Below, piece by piece: positions 27,801-37,669 of a stretch of 64,000 nucleotides of DNA. Position numbers and translations under genes: made by a program. This stretch comes from DATARH01 sp963734125. Its GTDB lineage: Bacteria > Pseudomonadota > Alphaproteobacteria > ATCC43930 > CGMCC-115725. The number at the start of each line of letters is the position of its first letter. Position 1 is the first letter of the stretch. Where the stretch lies: the NCBI GenBank assembly GCA_963734125.1, contig CAVTGB010000011.1, positions 1 to 64,000 on the forward strand, read 5' to 3'. Below the pieces are notes generated by a model. That model made no database searches and was not told the DNA's origin. It saw nothing but the letters and a program-made list of their open reading frames with translations.

Positions 27801-29275
27801 TCACTCCGCCGCGGCGCGCGCCGGCGCCGTTTGCAGCGCTTGGGCGGCCTCGCGGGCGACCCGCGTTCCCTCGAAAAAGCGCGGGTTGCCGGCCCCGAAC
27901 AGGCGCACGACATTGGCGAACGTGAAGTCGCGGAAGTCTTTCGGCGTCACCAGTTCATCTTCGACCATCTCGTAGGCTTCCGGGAGGACGCCCAGCATAT
28001 CGGGCACGTCGAAATGGCCGATATCGGAGCTGAAGATCGCGTTGAGCCGGGCGCCGAGCGGGTTGGCCTTGGCGTTGAAGGCCCACAAATTCGACGGGTC
28101 GTCGGCCTCGCAGCCGAAATAGAACGGGGTCACGAAGAGGTCGCGCCAGTCCTCCTTCCTGGTGATCTTGCAGGCCGAATAATCGTCGAGGTCGGCGACC
28201 CCGCCGGTCATCTTTTCGTCGTCCGGATAGGGATGGCCGCCGCGCTCGTTCAGCGCCGCGACGAACGCCTCGCCGCCGTATTTCTGCGCCAGATCCATGA
28301 TGACCGCGCGGTCGAGGTTGCGCGGGATCGACCATTTCGAGGCCCTTGTCGGCTGCGCTTTTCCCAATGCCCGATGAGGTCGCCATAGAGCATCGTCGCC
28401 CAGCCCGAGCCGCCTTCGAGAAAGGCCATCCGCAGCGCCGGGAAGCGCCGCGTCACCCCGCCCAGAAACATCGCCTTGCAGGCGGCGTGGTTGGCGGCGG
28501 CGAAGTGGCCGATATGGTTGTAGGTGACGTTGGACGGCGAGAGGCGGAGCCCGGAGCGCCGCGCGCCGCTGTGGAACGCCGGGGCGATGCCGAGTTCGAG
28601 GCAGCGCGCCCAGACCGGATCGTAATCATGCTCGCTGTCGAGCCCGATCGTGTCCTTCCACACCGCAAACCGCGCCGCTTCGCCCTCGACCTTGCCGGCG
28701 GCGTCGACCGGGCGGTCCATCAGGCTGCCGAACATCGCCACCTTGTAGCCGAGCTCGCTTGACGGCGAAGTCGAGTTCGGCGATCGCCTCCTCGGGGGTG
28801 TGCATCGGGATGATCGCCGCCGGGGTCATGCGGTCGGCGAACGGGCGGAAATACTCGGCCGTCACGATGTTATAGGCGTGGGCGGCGGCGCGCCGCGCCG
28901 GGCCGTCGCCGACCCGCGGCACGCGCAAACCGCCGGTTGGATAGATGATCGCGAAATCGAGCCCGATCTCATCCAGGCGCTCGTTGAGGAGGCGCGGGAA
29001 GAGCGCGGTCGCAAGGTCGCGGGTGTTTTTCGACGGGTGGCCCCAGAACAATTCCTGGCTGACCCGCCGCCGGCGCCGCTCCTCGACCGACATCGACAAC
29101 ACCCCGCGGGTCCCGCCGCCGACCGCATTCCAGCCGCGCACCGCATCCTCGCCGCCGACCTTGCGCAGTTGTTCGGTGAACACCGGCCCATATTCGACCC
29201 AGTGCCCGTCGGCATCGATAATCGGATGGGTCGAGCCGGGACTTGATCTGCGCAGCAGAGAGATGGGCGCTCACG
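27801..29275 (-). CDS. Amidohydrolase family 2, reading frame interrupted
   Basis: Three overlapping frames together give one amidohydrolase of about 480 residues. The N-terminal part has IIDADGHWVEYGPVF (metal-binding HxD-type opening), the middle part runs from AMFGSLMDRPVD to LYGDLIGHWEKR, and the C-terminal part has NLDRAVIMDLAQKYGGEAF and FSSDIGHFDVPDM. Frame changes fall near 29228, 28760 and twice near 28330-28360; each is fixed by removing one base. A GTG at 29275 is a plausible start. It is paralogous to the neighbouring amidohydrolase. I consider the breaks sequence errors because codon use is well preserved. Confidence 0.7.
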
Positions 29276-29401
29276 AGGGGCTCCTCCTGTGGTCGGAACG
29301 GATGGCGAGAATGCGCTGAAAATCGCCACCGCGACGGTAGTGCCGAGCCTCATTCGATGCAAGCTGGAGGTGGAGCAGCGATAATCGTCCCAAATACTGA
29401 A

Positions 29402-30046
29402 TCATATCATCTGTAGGGCCAGACCCGCGAGGTCCGCGCCGAGAATGTTTAGCCAGCGACGAGGGGGTGTGGTTGAGCGATCCCAGTCCCTCAAGAACCG
29501 ACCAGGTCGGGCGCCCCGGTACCGCCGCCCAGCAAGATTGGTGGTAGCATTGTCAAATTTCTGCCGCGCATCCTGTTGTCCGTGTGCAATCCGGTGTCGC
29601 ACAGATCCATAATCGGCTAGTCGCGTTGTATGGGAAGCTATTACGCTTTCGTGTGGGCAGTTTGTGAGAAACCGCTGCGCCCGCCTGATCACGCTCGTCG
29701 GATCGTGCCAAAGGACAAACTGGCGCCCGCCCAGTACGCTTGCTTCCGCGTCGTGTAATGTCGAAAAGAACGCCCCCGCGCCCGTAGGAGGGAACGTAAC
29801 ACCGGTGGTTGATCTGTAGCCGCAAAGGTATCGTAGAAACGTTTGCTCTAAGAACAATTCCCATCCAATGAAGATTTTAAGATACGCCAATTCATAGAGA
29901 AGCTCAACGCGAGCAACATACCATTCGTGGTGGATTCGGCTGTCACGCGGAGCGGCAGCCGCCAAGTCACCAGCGCTCGCAAGTGCCAACGCCTCCGACA
30001 TCCGCCGCGTAAACTCTGCCGCAAGAGGCGGTATGGTGCGCGGCAT
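29402..30046 (-). CDS. HEPN-domain protein, putative RNase partner of the DUF262 gene
   Basis: This 214-residue, largely helical protein contains RHRIAHG at residues 150-156, an R-x4-H motif as in HEPN ribonucleases (usual form R-x4-6-H), preceded by a long helix ELLYELAYLKIFIGWELFLEQTFLRYL. This layout resembles the RiboL-PSP/MAE_28990-type HEPN families, which act as RNA-cleaving effectors in toxin and phage-defence loci. Its ATG lies three bases after the DUF262 stop, so they are one operon. Base composition is lower in GC than the surroundings. The C-terminal ~50 residues are basic. Family placement is by motif only. Confidence 0.6.
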   Translation of the reverse strand: MPRTIPPLAAEFTRRMSEALALASAGDLAAAAPRDSRIHHEWYVARVELLYELAYLKIFIGWELFLEQTFLRYLCGYRSTTGVTFPPTGAGAFFSTLHDAEASVLGGRQFVLWHDPTSVIRRAQRFLTNCPHESVIASHTTRLADYGSVRHRIAHGQQDARQKFDNATTNLAGRRYRGARPGRFLRDWDRSTTPPRRWLNILGADLAGLALQMI

Positions 30047-30049
30047 CGT

Positions 30050-31108
30050 TCAATTGCCGAAAGCCTGCTCATAAAAGTACGTGAGCCGATCTCGTCGGGG
30101 ATTTATATTATCTGTCTGGCGCAAACAGGCCCGCACGAATTTTTCTGCGTCCCTACGCAATGGCACGCCTTCGCGGCCCGAGTTTATCAGATCCGATAGG
30201 GTTTGTGCGGCATCCGCCAAAGACAGTCGTTCGGCTTTCGAAAGCTCTTTTCTCGGGGTCTTCGATTCAAAGTTAGGTAATCCATATTGGTAATGGTAGA
30301 TTGCACAATAAATGGTATAAAATAGTGGAACGCGAGAAAATTCCGTGTCTCCAAGATTTCCATCGAAAGTGTCGTTTATTGCATCGATTACGCTTCGAAA
30401 GCGGTGTTCGTTTTGATCCCGATCGGTAAATTGATTATCGTAATCACGATAAAATTGATCAATCGATTTCTTTTTATCCTGCATGCCAGAGATTTGAGCT
30501 ATAATCAACTCGCTCGTTAGCTCCACTTCGGACATCCGCGCTATAGACCTTTCTGAAAAAACGCCCTGACGCCGCCAAAATTCAAGATGGTCACGTGCGA
30601 GATTATACACGCTCTGTTTAAAGAGACCAAAAAATCTACCATTTCGTAGCTCCTGAGCATTTAGGGGGATACTATATGTATTAAGACGTTCAAATATCTG
30701 AAGTACGTCCGAGTCAGAAATCCCACGAAACAATTCGGAAGAAAACGTGTGCGTCGTGATGAGCTCCTTTTGATCCACAGACAGATCATCAAAAGTTTTG
30801 CCCGACCAGGGCCCAAAAAGCGTACGGGACAGCCTAAATTTGCCGTTGAGATAATCGAGGACACACGATATACGCTGCTGACCGTCTATGACTTGGCGAA
30901 TCGATCGCTTCCGATCTTCAGATTGGACGATTCGAATGTAGATTGGCGGAATTGGCATCTGCCTAAGCAACGTATCAACGAAAAATGAACGCGCGGCGGG
31001 AGACCATACGCCGCGCCGCTGGAATTTCGGGGTGAGTTCGAGAGAGCCCGTTTCTCGCCACTCGAGAAAATCTTGGGGTGTGTAGACCGAACGTTCGGGT
31101 TTTTCCAT
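30050..31108 (-). CDS. DUF262 domain protein (ParB/GmrSD-like NTPase domain)
   Basis: This 352-residue protein has the DUF262 core: KFQRRGVWSPAARSFFVDTLL near residue 28 and the nucleotide-binding motif VIDGQQRISCVLDYLNG with D75-G-Q-Q-R79. ERLNTYSIPLNAQELRN further on is also typical. The usual C-terminal DUF1524 HNH nuclease of GmrSD-type restriction enzymes is absent; the remaining part is helical. A HEPN protein follows after three bases. I infer a two-gene module in which DUF262 senses or binds nucleotide/DNA and HEPN is the effector. The gene is AT-richer than its neighbours, which suggests transfer. Confidence 0.8.
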   Translation of the reverse strand: MEKPERSVYTPQDFLEWRETGSLELTPKFQRRGVWSPAARSFFVDTLLRQMPIPPIYIRIVQSEDRKRSIRQVIDGQQRISCVLDYLNGKFRLSRTLFGPWSGKTFDDLSVDQKELITTHTFSSELFRGISDSDVLQIFERLNTYSIPLNAQELRNGRFFGLFKQSVYNLARDHLEFWRRQGVFSERSIARMSEVELTSELIIAQISGMQDKKKSIDQFYRDYDNQFTDRDQNEHRFRSVIDAINDTFDGNLGDTEFSRVPLFYTIYCAIYHYQYGLPNFESKTPRKELSKAERLSLADAAQTLSDLINSGREGVPLRRDAEKFVRACLRQTDNINPRRDRLTYFYEQAFGN

Positions 31109-31636
31109 TGATCGCGGTCCCAGTTTAAGCAGGCCTCAGATAATTAGGGGAAGAGATCGGCCTAGACCAAATCGCCTGGGTATTGCCGATATCACCTTAC
31201 CTCGGCACCTCCAGTAACACAGACGAGACGCACTTCGACCCTAACGGAGGTGTGGGCAGAGCTCCCCGAAAGTAGAGCCCGGGCACACTCTATTTTAACG
31301 CGATCCCAAATTCCTAGCAAATTGCCCGCGCCTCAGGTGATCTCGTGGGTGGAGCTCTTCCCCCGGCGTCGCGTCAATCGATCGATTGTCCGGCGCCCTC
31401 CTTTTGCGTTGCGCGCGCGCCGGTCGGCGCCTCCATCTCGACGCGAGGGGTTTGGCAGACGCGCCTTCAGACGAGGTTCATCCAAGCTCTGCGCCGCTCG
31501 CCCCGTGGGGAGGGTGCTTTGATGGATGATGGAGATCCCCACCTCCTGCACCGGCCTGTCTCCCGCCGTGATGAACCTTGTCTGCGATCGTGACCTGCGA
31601 TAACGGTTCGCGAGAGCGATCGGGCGGAGGATCAGC
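31109..31636. other. Intergenic region without recognised genes
   Basis: About 530 bases between the divergent DUF262 gene and the FMN reductase gene. Composition shifts from AT-rich on the left to GC-rich on the right. Open frames here lack start signals and show no recognisable protein. It probably contains the promoters of both flanking genes. I could not assign -35/-10 boxes with confidence. Confidence 0.5.
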
Positions 31637-32200
31637 ATGAGCAATTCTGCCATTTCGGTACTGGGGATTTGCGGGAGCCTGCGCAGGGCTTCCTACAACA
31701 TGGCGGCGTTGCGCACCGCGATCGTGCTGAAGCCGGCGGGGATGAGCGTCGTGGTCGCCGACATCTCGCAGATCCCGCCCTATGACGAGGATGTCCGGGC
31801 CGTGGGCTTTCCGCCGCCGGTCGAGACCCTGCGGCGCCAGATCGCCGCGGCAGACGCGCTCCTCTTCGCCTGCCCCGAATACAATTACTCGATGCCGGGC
31901 GTCATGAAGAACGCGATCGACTGGGCTTCGCGCCCGCCCGACCAGCCGTTCGCCGGCAAGCCCTGCGCGATCATCGGGGCCGCGGCCGGGATGGCCGGCA
32001 GCGCCCGCGCCCAATACGATCTGCGGCGCAGTTGCGTCTTTCTCGACATGCACCCGTTGAACAAGCCCGAGGTGTTGATCGGCCAGGCGCAGACCAAATT
32101 CGACGCCGAGGGCAATCTGTTGGACGAGGTCGCGAAAAACCTGATCCGCGATGTGATGGCCAATCTCGCGGCTTGGGCGCGGCTGATCGGGAAGAAGTAG
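31637..32200 (+). CDS. NADPH-dependent FMN reductase
   Basis: This 187-residue flavodoxin-fold protein has VLGICGSLRRASYNMAALR (FMN phosphate loop) near the start and FACPEYNYSMPGVMKNAIDWASRP, the conserved flavin-binding block of the NADPH-dependent FMN reductase/ChrR-like family. It reduces FMN or quinones with NAD(P)H and may protect against quinone or chromate stress. GGCGGAGGA lies shortly ahead of the ATG. An SDR gene follows after about 100 bp containing a dispersed palindrome, so joint transcription is uncertain. Confidence 0.88.
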   Translation: MSNSAISVLGICGSLRRASYNMAALRTAIVLKPAGMSVVVADISQIPPYDEDVRAVGFPPPVETLRRQIAAADALLFACPEYNYSMPGVMKNAIDWASRPPDQPFAGKPCAIIGAAAGMAGSARAQYDLRRSCVFLDMHPLNKPEVLIGQAQTKFDAEGNLLDEVAKNLIRDVMANLAAWARLIGKK

Positions 32201-32222
32201 GGTTAGCGGCGGCAATTTTTAG

Positions 32223-32286
32223 CCGTCATCCCCGGGCTTGATCCGGGGATCTACGTGGATGGCCGGGTCATGCCTGGCCATGACGG
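32223..32286. repeat. Dispersed palindrome, class A copy 3
   Basis: Begins CCGTCATCCCCGGGCTTGAT and ends GGCCATGACGG, with internal CCGGGCTTGATCCGGGG and ATGGCCGGGTCATGCC. It shares its boundaries with the units at 9187-9249 and 18739-18829, and lies between the FMN reductase and SDR genes. Confidence 0.6.
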
Positions 32287-32304
32287 ACTATTCGGGAGGA
32301 GGCC

Positions 32305-33111
32305 ATGGAACTGGATTTCACCGGCAAGGTTGCGCTCGTTACCGGCGCGGCGAACGGGATCGGGCGGGCGACGGCGCTGGCCTTTGCCAAATCCGGCGCC
32401 AAAGTCGTCGTCGTCGATCGCGATGCCGCGGGGGGCGAGGCGACCGCCGGGATCATCCGCCAGCAGGGCGGGGAGGCGCTCTTTGTCGCCGCCGACGTCA
32501 CCAAATCGGCCGATGTCGCGGCCTATGTGAAGGCCGCGCTCGATGCCTATGGCCGGATCGACTGCTTCCACAACAACGCCGGGATCGAAGGGACGGTGAT
32601 CCACACCGCCGAGTATGACGAAGCGATGTTCGACCAGGTCATCGCGGTCAATGTGAAGGGCGTCTTCCTCGGGCTGCGCCATGTGCTGCCGGTGATGCTG
32701 CGGCAGAAATCGGGGGCGATCGTCAACACCGCCTCGGTCGCCGGGCTGGTCGCCACCCCCGGCATGCCGGCCTATGTCGCCTCCAAGCACGCCGTCATTG
32801 GTCTCACCAAAACCGCCGCCGGCGAAGTCGCGCGCAGCGGTGTCAGGGTTAATGCCGTCTGTCCGGGCCCGGTCGATACCCGGATGATCCATTCATTGGA
32901 AGAACAGCTCAACCCGGCCGATCCGGCGAGCGTCGGGCGGCGCTACCAGGGGGCGATACCGACCGGGCGCTATACGACGCCCGAGGAGATCGCCAACATG
33001 GTGCTGTTTCTGTGTTCCGATCTCGCCAGCAACATCACCGGCGGGCAATATGTCGTCGATGGCGGGCGCACCGCGACCGGCGGCGCGGTGACCCAGGCGA
33101 TCGGGCGCTAG
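32305..33111 (+). CDS. Short-chain dehydrogenase/reductase (SDR)
   Basis: This 268-residue classical SDR has the cofactor motif TGAANGIGRA, the structural NNAGIEG, the catalytic Ser in VNTASVAG and the YVASK (YxxxK) pair. The VVVVDRDA strand ending in Asp favours NAD(H) over NADP(H). It oxidises an alcohol or reduces a carbonyl; the substrate cannot be read from sequence. GGGAGGAGG is placed nine bases before the ATG. Its stop overlaps by four bases the stop of the convergent cNMP-binding gene. Confidence 0.92.
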   Translation: MELDFTGKVALVTGAANGIGRATALAFAKSGAKVVVVDRDAAGGEATAGIIRQQGGEALFVAADVTKSADVAAYVKAALDAYGRIDCFHNNAGIEGTVIHTAEYDEAMFDQVIAVNVKGVFLGLRHVLPVMLRQKSGAIVNTASVAGLVATPGMPAYVASKHAVIGLTKTAAGEVARSGVRVNAVCPGPVDTRMIHSLEEQLNPADPASVGRRYQGAIPTGRYTTPEEIANMVLFLCSDLASNITGGQYVVDGGRTATGGAVTQAIGR

Positions 33112-33509
33112 AGAGCGCGGCCGCTGCTGACCCGGTAGCGCCGGTTCATCACCCGCAGGCGGCGCGAGATGACGCGCAGGACGGTGATCGAGAAGGCCGG
33201 GGTATTGGCGACCAGAGACAGGAATTTCGGTACGTCGATCTCGACCAGTTCGCAATAGGTGCCGGCGATCACCGTGGCGCTGCGCGGCATGTGCGCCTCG
33301 ATGATCGCCATCTCGCCGACGAGGCCGCCCTCGCGAACCGTCTCCAGGATGGTGCTGCCGCTGAGGATGCGCAGCGTCCCCTGTTTGACGACATACATCG
33401 CGTGCGCCGCATCACCCTCGCGAAACAGGATTTCGCCGGATTTCAGCGCAACCGTCTCGGCGTTGCCGCAGGCGGCCAGGATCTCCTCGACCGCGAGATC
33501 GTGGATCAT
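33108..33509 (-). CDS. Cyclic nucleotide-binding domain protein
   Basis: This 133-residue protein consists of a single CRP-type cNMP-binding beta-roll: LKSGEILFREGDAAHAMYVVKQGTLRI followed by VREGGLVGEMAIIEAHMPRSATVIA, which matches the phosphate-binding cassette (GEMA..R.A). There is no DNA-binding helix-turn-helix or enzyme domain attached, so it may be a stand-alone sensor. It converges with the SDR gene and overlaps it by four bases. Confidence 0.85.
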   Translation of the reverse strand: MIHDLAVEEILAACGNAETVALKSGEILFREGDAAHAMYVVKQGTLRILSGSTILETVREGGLVGEMAIIEAHMPRSATVIAGTYCELVEIDVPKFLSLVANTPAFSITVLRVISRRLRVMNRRYRVSSGRAL

Positions 33510-33620
33510 GACCCCTTCGGATGGTTCGCTCGTCAGATCAAGGGCTCCGTTCGCATGACCGGGGCAGCATGAAGCATCCCCGGCCGGTACCGCAAGGGTT
33601 GTGCTTTATGACGACGAGAT

Positions 33621-35753
33621 CAGCCGCCCGCACCGCTCTTCCTCAAGGCATCGAGCACGGTCGCCTCGGTCAGGATCTGCGGCAGGACCGTCGGCGTCGC
33701 CGGCCTCATTGTAAAACAGGTAGAGCGGCACGCCGCTACGCCCGAATTCCTGCAGAAGCGCGGTAATTTCGGGGTTCTGCCGGGTCCAGTCGCCTATCAG
33801 CGCGACGACGTGGTTCTGCGCGAAGGCCCGGCGCACGGCCTGGCGGGCGAGGGCGGTGCGCTCGTTGACCAGACACGTGATGCACCACGCCGCGGTCAGG
33901 TTGACGAAGACCGGCTGGTGTCCGGCGACGAGCTGGTCGAGCCGGGCGGTGCTGAATGTCTCGTAGCCGAGTGCGTCGCGCCGGGCGCCGGCTGCGCCGG
34001 CCGCCTCGCCCGCCGGGGGCGCCGCGGCGGTTGCCAGGGTCGCCGCGAGGGTCAGCGCCGCCGCGCATCCGGCCAGCGCGACGCCGGCGCCGAGGCGGCG
34101 GCCGGCCGGCCCGTTTCCCCTGGTGCGGCCGTAGATCCACACCGCAAAGCCGACGACCACCAGACCGAAGAGGGCCGCGAACGCGCCCGCCGATCGCCAC
34201 TTCCTGGATCAGCACCCAAACGAGCCAGGCGACCGTGCCGTAGAGCGGAAACGCGAGAAGCTGCTTGAACCATACCATCCACGCTGCCCGGCCGCGGCAG
34301 CCGGCGGGCGATCCCCGGGATCGCGGTGGCCAGCACGACGGGCAAGGCGAGCCCACTGCCGAGCGCCACGAAGATCAGGAGCGCGAGCGGCGCCGGCGCA
34401 ATCAGCGCAAAGCCGAGCGCGGCGCCCATGAAGGGGGCCGTGCACGGGGTGGCGACCGTCGTCGCCAGGATGCCGGTGGCAAAGGCTCCGGCGAGCCCGG
34501 CGCCGCCGGCAAAGCGGCTGCCGATCCCGGCGATCCCGGCGCCAAACTCGGCGACGCCCGAGAGGCTCAGTCCCATCGCGAACAACAGGTAGGCGAGGAG
34601 CCCCACCACGACCGGCGATTGCAGCTGAAACCCCCAGCCGATCGCGGCGCCGCCGGCGCGCAGCCCGAGCGAGTGCGCCGCCAAGCGCGGCGAAGCTCAG
34701 AATGACGCCGGCGGCGTAAGCGACCCCGTGATGCCACTCATTGGCGCGCTCAGCCGAGCCGGCGAGACCGAGCAGCTTCAACGACAGCACCGGAAAGACG
34801 CACGGCATCAGGTTGAGGACGATCCCGCCGAGCACCGCCAGCACCAGCGCCTGCCACCACCCGATGCTCGCCTCGTCGTTCGCCGCCCCCGCGACGCGCG
34901 GCGCGCTGATCGAATAGGCGCGCTCTGAATTGGTCTGGCCAGCGCCGCCGGCCCCACCCACCATCAGCACCCCGCGCAGCGTCGCCGGGAGGATTGCCGC
35001 GGGGCCGCTCATCCGGGTCAGCACTACGGCAAGACCGTCGGCGCGGCGCTCCACCTTCGGTTTGGAGGCGGCATCGACGACATTGCCGTCATAGGGGAAA
35101 AACGCCGCGCTCGGTCGCGCAATACCGGCCAGCGCCGCTTCCGGAACGATGAGCTTCAGCGTCCGCGGCGAAACCGCGAAACGGGTCGCGAAAGCGGCCG
35201 TTTGCGGCAGGCGCCCGCGCACCGCGGCAAAGAGCGCAGCCGCAGCGCGATCGGGAAGGGCGGCGCCGACCGGCAGGTCGAGCGCCAGCTTAGCTTCGCC
35301 CGGAATGCAGATATCCGAGCAGACGAGCCAGGTGGCATCGGCGGCGAGGTGCACCGCGCCATCGGGTTTCAACCCCGCCGGGGTGGCGATCGGCACCAGG
35401 AGGTCGGCCGCACCCTGGTATCCGTAATTGCCGATCGTGCCGACGACGAAGCGTTCCGGCGCCGGCCAGGCAATCTCGCCGGCGCTGAACTCCGCCGGCA
35501 GGTCCCAGGCGATCTCGGTCGGCAGACCGCTATCGCCGGGATTGCGCCAGTACACGTGCCAGCCCGGCGCGATATCGAGGTGAAGATCGATCCACAGCGT
35601 CCGCCCCGGCGCGACCGAGCCGGCTTCGGGGATGAGCCGCGCCGCGACCGGATCAACCGGCGCGCTCGAGCCGGCGGCACCCGCCGGTGCCGCGATGGCG
35701 ACGGCCGCCGCCAACCCCAGGAGCACACCGCCGAGGATCACCCCGATCCGCAT
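33621..35753 (-). CDS. dsbD: Thiol:disulfide interchange protein DsbD, reading frame interrupted
   Basis: This transmembrane electron carrier moves reducing power from cytoplasmic thioredoxin to the periplasm. The order is: signal peptide (MRIGVILGGVLLGLAAAVAIAA), an alpha N-terminal domain with WLVCSDICIPGEAKL, and eight membrane segments with the paired cysteines in LNLMPCVFPVLSLK and TPCTAPFMG. A C-terminal thioredoxin domain follows with TAAWCITCLVNE (CxxC). Frame breaks occur near 34690, 34280, 34195 and 33690, each explained by one extra base. The corrected C-terminus ends LDALRKSGAGG with TGA at 33621. Confidence 0.82.
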
Positions 35754-35921
35754 CACATCCGCTCGACACCTTTTCAACTTTGTCGTCCCGCGAAACATCG
35801 GATCATAGCAGACAAATGGGGCGATCCGTCGGCACCGTCGCCGCACACCGCCGAGATCGAATGGCCCCCCGGTGCGGGCTGCGCTATCGTTGCTCGGTGG
35901 CGCTGGAAGAGGGGGTCGCCG

Positions 35922-36740
35922 ATGGACGAAACTCGCACGCTTGCCGTCGATATCGGCGGGACCGGCATCAAGCTGGCGGTGCTCGACGGCGCCGGTCAGA
36001 TCATCGGCAAGCGGGTGCGCCAGCCCACCCCGTCGCCCCCCGTCGCCCCCCAGGTCCTGACCGAGACGATCGCTGCGGCAGCCGACGGGCTCGGGGGTTT
36101 CGACCGGGTGTCGGTCGGATTTCCCGGCGTGGTGCGCGAGGGGCGGGTGTTGACCGCGCCCAATCTCGGGACTGAATTGTGGGCCGGCTTCGATCTGCAA
36201 ACCGCGCTCGCCGAGCGCTGCAAGAAGCCGGTGCGGGTGATGAACGACGCCGATGTCCAGGGCTTTGGCGCGATTGCCGGCAAGGGCGTCGAGATGGTGC
36301 TGACGCTGGGCACTGGCGCCGGCACCTCGATCTTTAATAACGGGCAGATCATCCCGCATCTGGAGCTCGCCCATCACCCGCTGCGCGGCAACAAGACCTA
36401 TGACGAGTACATCGGCAATGCGGCGCTGGAAAAGGTCGGCCGAGCCAAATGGAACAAGCGGATCGCCCGGGTCATCGACATCCTGCAAAAGCTGGTCAAT
36501 TTCGATCACCTTTATATCGGCGGCGGCAACGCCAAGCAGATCAAATTCGCGCTGCCGGCCGATGTGACGATCGTCCCCAATAGCGATGGACTGACCGGCG
36601 GCATCGCGCTGTGGCGGGCCGAGGACAGGGCGCACCCCCCGGTCGCCGCCAGACGGACTGCGCTCGCCAGGCCGCGGCCGCGGAAGGCGGCGCACGGCCG
36701 GACCGTCGTCGCGTCGCAGCCCAAGACCGCGGTCGCGTTC
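35922..36740 (+). CDS. ROK-family sugar kinase (polyphosphate-glucokinase-like)
   Basis: A ROK domain begins with TLAVDIGGTGIKLAVLD (phosphate loop) and has the catalytic-site strand VMNDADVQGFG near residue 110 and LTLGTGAGTSIFNNG. The central segment HLELAHHPLRG replaces the zinc-binding ROK signature, as in polyphosphate glucokinases. Usual length is 240-250 residues, which ends near GGIALWR at about 36620. No stop codon follows: the frame continues through a basic linker into an amidohydrolase domain from 36744. It could therefore be a fusion protein or a gene whose stop is lost. Confidence 0.75.
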
Positions 36741-36743
36741 GCT

Positions 36744-37597
36744 GTGCCGGAGGGGGCCTGCGACTGCCATGTCCATGTCTTCGGCACGGCAGCCGAGTTT
36801 CCCTTTGCCGCAAAGCGCGGCTATACGCCGCCGCCGGCGAGTGCGGCCGAATTATTGGCGCTGCAACAGGCGCTCCACCTGTCGCGCGTCGTCATCGTGC
36901 AGCCGAGCGTCTATGGCAGCGACAATTCCTGCACGCTCGACGGCATGCGCCAGCTAGGGAGCCGCGCCCGCGGAGTCGCGGTCATCGACGAGGCGACCCC
37001 GACAGCCGCGCTCGACCGGATGCACGCGGCCGGGATCCGGGGTGTGCGGGTCAATCTCGCGACGGCCGCGGGAATCCGACCCGTCGCAGGCGCGCCGCAA
37101 TCTCGTTGCCGCGGTGAGCCGCGTCGCGCCCTTCGGCTGGCACGTCCAGGTCTATACCGAACTGTCGGTCATCGCCGCGCTGAAGGACGAGGTCGCCCGG
37201 CCTCGGCGTGCCGATCGTCTTCGACCATTTCGGCGGCGCCCAGGCGGCGGGCGGGGTCGACCAGGCGGGCTTTGCGGCGTTGGTGGCGCTGGTCGGCGCC
37301 GGTCACGCCTATGTCAAGGTCTCGGCCGCCTATCGCAGCTCGGAAAAGACGCCGGCCTACGATGATGTGGCGCCGCTCGCGCGGGCGCTGATCGCCGCCA
37401 ATCCCGAGCGCATCCTGTGGGGCACCGATTGGCCGCACCCGCATGCCGCCCGGCCGGGCGCCGCGCTCGACCGGATCACGCCGTCCTATGACATCGATGA
37501 CGGGCTGGCGCTGAACCAGCTGCGCCGCTGGGCCCCCAGCGCGGCGATCCGCCGCAAGATCCTCGTCGAGAATCCGGCGCGTCTCTATGATTTTTGA
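36744..37597 (+). CDS. Amidohydrolase family 2 (dicarboxylate-lactonase-like), frame interrupted
   Basis: The domain begins ACDCHVHVFGTAAEFPFA (metal-binding HxH), continues with VVIVQPSVYGSDNSC, and after breaks near 37080 and 37200 runs PIVFDHFGGAQ and ILWGTDWPHPHA (the last metal-ligand Asp) to the end RLYDF. This pattern is that of 2-pyrone-4,6-dicarboxylate lactonase-type amidohydrolases. No ATG precedes the domain; a GTG at 36744 is the only nearby in-frame start and it lacks a ribosome-binding site. The frame is open back into the ROK kinase, so one polypeptide is possible. Confidence 0.72.
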
Positions 37598-37669
37598 CGG
37601 CTATAGAGACGGCATGGCGCGGCGGTCGGATCGGAGTGGGTTAGGAACCTTGCTTACGCGACAATTGGG

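Noticed and set aside
30050..31108. GmrSD/BrxU-type restriction enzyme
   Set aside because: Those need a C-terminal DUF1524 HNH domain, which this 352-residue DUF262 protein lacks. The neighbour is a HEPN protein instead.
31250..31522. Small open frame in the 31.1-31.6 kb gap
   Set aside because: No start signal, no recognisable composition for a protein and strongly mixed codon use.
33621..36776. An open frame on the minus strand continuing from dsbD through the ROK region to 36776
   Set aside because: The stretch beyond 35753 has no family similarity. The real genes there (ROK kinase and amidohydrolase) are on the plus strand; long empty frames are expected at this GC content.
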